NCBI RefSeq assembly: GCF_001667015.1
Contig: NZ_LZIS01000108.1
Span: 1-40,264 of the forward strand
Reading direction: 5' to 3'
From: Mycobacterium sp. E3198
GTDB lineage: Bacteria > Actinomycetota > Actinomycetes > Mycobacteriales > Mycobacteriaceae
Length of the DNA: 40,264 nucleotides
This document shows, one piece after another, positions 39,210-40,264 of this stretch. How positions within the stretch are numbered: position 1 is the stretch's first letter; each line of letters opens with the position of its first letter. The notes under the pieces were generated by a model. It saw nothing but the letters and a program-made list of their open reading frames with translations, was not told where the DNA came from and made no database searches. A program made the position numbers and the translations under genes.

Positions 39210-40264
39210 ATGTCATTTCTGGTTGCAGTCCCGGACGCCGTCGCGACGGCCGCGGAGAACGTCGCGGGCATCGCCTCATCGTTGAGCGCCGCCAATTCGG
39301 CAGCGGCCATCCCCACGACCGGCTTACTGGCCGCCGCCAGCGACGAGGTGTCGACGGCGATCGCTTCCCTGTTCGCCAGCCACGGCGCGCAATACCAGGC
39401 GCTCAGCGCTCAAGCGGCAACGTTCCACGCGCAGTTTGTGCAGGCCCTCAACGCCGCGGGCGGCGCCTACTCGGCCGCGGAAGCGGCCAACTCGTCACCG
39501 TTGCAGACACTGGCCCAAGACGCCCTCGGGGTCATCAACGCGCCGACCAACACGTTGCTTCATCGCCCGCTGATCGGCCCCGGCACTGACGGCGCCGCGG
39601 GGACCGGGCAGAACGGCGGCCCGGGCGGGATCCTGTGGGGCCGCGGCGGCAACGGCGGCTCGGGCGGGGTCGGGCAGGTCGGTGGCGCCGGAGGGGCGGC
39701 CGGGTTGTTGGGCATAGGCGGCATGGGCGGGACCGGCGGCCCCGGCATGGCGGGCGGGCATGGCGGCACCGGCGGCTGGCTCTGGGGCAATGGCGGCGCC
39801 GGGGGGACGGGTGGCACCGCCGGCCTCGGCACCGGCGGCGCCGGCGGGGCCGGCGGCAACGCCCTCCTGATCGGGAATGGCGGCGCCGGCGGGGCCGGTG
39901 CGATCGGAATTCCCGGCTCTAACGGCGGGGCCGGCGGGGCCGGCGGCCACTCCGGCTTCCTCGCGGGGATCGGCGGGGCCGCCGAGGCCGGCGGTGCCGT
40001 GACCGCCGCCGGAAGCACCGGCGGAGCCGGCGGGGCCGGCGGCAACGGAACCGGCCTCTTCCTGGGCTTCGGCGGGGCCGGCGGGGCAGGCGGCGACGCC
40101 AGCGGTCTCGGGGGTATCGCGGGCGCCGGCGGCGCCGGCGGCCAGGGCTTCGCCCGCAGCCCGCTGGGGATCGACTTGAGCATGGGCGGGGCCGGCGGGC
40201 ACGGCGTTCTTTTCGACGATGGTGAAGGGGATGTTGGCCTGTTTGAGCCGGATCCCGGCGAGAT
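39210..40264 (+). CDS. PE_PGRS family protein, 3' end cut by the window edge
   Basis: The frame is open from ATG 39210 (GGAGG eight bases upstream) to the edge, 351 codons. Residues 1-~95 are a PE domain: [20 protein letters not shown], then [21 protein letters not shown] and a helical pair that mediates export through a type VII system. After [20 protein letters not shown] comes the polymorphic PGRS region of GGAGG/GNGG repeats to about residue 330. The last ~20 codons ([20 protein letters not shown]) are not PGRS-like and coincide with a flavin-monooxygenase motif on the opposite strand, so the true C-terminus is doubtful. PE_PGRS genes are typical of the M. tuberculosis/M. marinum/M. kansasii side of the genus. 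Confidence 0.9.
   Translation, partial: MSFLVAVPDAVATAAENVAGIASSLSAANSAAAIPTTGLLAAASDEVSTAIASLFASHGAQYQALSAQAATFHAQFVQALNAAGGAYSAAEAANSSPLQTLAQDALGVINAPTNTLLHRPLIGPGTDGAAGTGQNGGPGGILWGRGGNGGSGGVGQVGGAGGAAGLLGIGGMGGTGGPGMAGGHGGTGGWLWGNGGAGGTGGTAGLGTGGAGGAGGNALLIGNGGAGGAGAIGIPGSNGGAGGAGGHSGFLAGIGGAAEAGGAVTAAGSTGGAGGAGGNGTGLFLGFGGAGGAGGDASGLGGIAGAGGAGGQGFARSPLGIDLSMGGAGGHGVLFDDGEGDVGLFEPDPGE
40203..40262 (-). pseudogene. Fragment of a Baeyer-Villiger-type flavin monooxygenase
   Basis: Read leftward from the edge, the minus strand encodes [20 protein letters not shown], the classic segment after the first FAD-binding GxGxxG of mycobacterial Baeyer-Villiger monooxygenases (…FTxxEK…GGTW). Homology ends at 40203, exactly where PGRS repeat sequence begins; the expected GGTWW continuation is missing. 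This is either a gene broken by recombination with the PE_PGRS gene or an assembly join. Confidence 0.6.

Noticed and set aside
39600..40190. Dense short GC-rich repeats that might suggest a CRISPR or satellite array
   Set aside because: They are in-frame, irregular GGAGG/GNGG codons of a PE_PGRS gene; there are no constant repeats with unique spacers.
39495..40202. Long open frames on the minus strand opposite the PE_PGRS gene
   Set aside because: They are Pro/Ala-rich mirror translations of the PGRS repeats, without a ribosome binding site.

Overview
The window is chromosomal DNA from a high-GC actinomycete, almost certainly a slow-growing non-tuberculous Mycobacterium. The evidence is antigen 85B, RpfC, CYP140, LppE, several F420-type enzymes, a PE_PGRS gene and near-universal G/C third codon positions. 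From about 5.8 to 38.5 kb the gene order follows, with insertions, the M. tuberculosis block lldD2 - Rv1873 - Rv1874 - Rv1875 - bfrA - Rv1877 - glnA3 - Rv1879 - cyp140 - lppE - Rv1882c - Rv1883c - rpfC - Rv1885c - fbpB - Rv1887 - Rv1891 - Rv1892 - Rv1893 - Rv1894c. Comparisons with M. tuberculosis are from memory of those proteins. A full lon gene and an intact oxyR exclude the M. tuberculosis complex, and a PE_PGRS gene argues against the M. avium complex.

Layout. 0-4.6 kb (mostly minus strand): an edge-truncated HhH-GPD protein, a TfoX-like protein, a Ddn-like F420 reductase, a Pro/Gly-rich secreted protein, and lon with a heat-shock-type promoter and a HAIR-like operator. 4.6-7.5 kb: a PhyH oxygenase, lldD2 and a DUF1810 protein. 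7.5-11 kb: the peroxide-defence block, with oxyR divergent from an ahpC-ahpD-GH13 operon. 11-16.5 kb: EthD and PPOX proteins, a crotonase, and an iron-storage unit in which bfd and bfrA diverge around two abutting IdeR-type boxes, followed by a 14-TM efflux pump with a C-terminal cytosolic domain. 16.5-21.9 kb: an LLM flavoprotein, glnA3 with an amidohydrolase, then an acyltransferase and small proteins.

21.9-25 kb is a disturbed segment. A hydrolase-adenylyl cyclase gene lies between a complete SnoaL-like gene and a 117-bp copy of that gene's 3' end, and a Tat-lipoprotein remnant follows. 25-29.2 kb is a minus-strand run (rpfC to cyp140) plus a secreted chorismate mutase. 29.2-32.6 kb carries fbpB and a mycobacterial membrane protein. 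32.6-38.5 kb is a candidate satellite steroid locus: a CYP125-family P450, a zinc alcohol dehydrogenase and a YceI protein on one strand, and an Rv1894c-like nitronate monooxygenase. KstR-type palindromes lie upstream of both the P450 and the monooxygenase. The right edge is a PE_PGRS gene whose last 60 bases read, on the other strand, as the FAD-binding region of a flavin monooxygenase.

The most notable unexplained structures are a two-copy intergenic hairpin with differing but still paired stems (16521-16579 and 32582-32638), the duplicated gene end flanking the cyclase, the stress-type lon promoter, the IdeR site shared by bfd and bfrA, and the GH13 hydrolase inside the ahpCD operon. I found no tRNA, rRNA, CRISPR array, complete insertion sequence or integrase.
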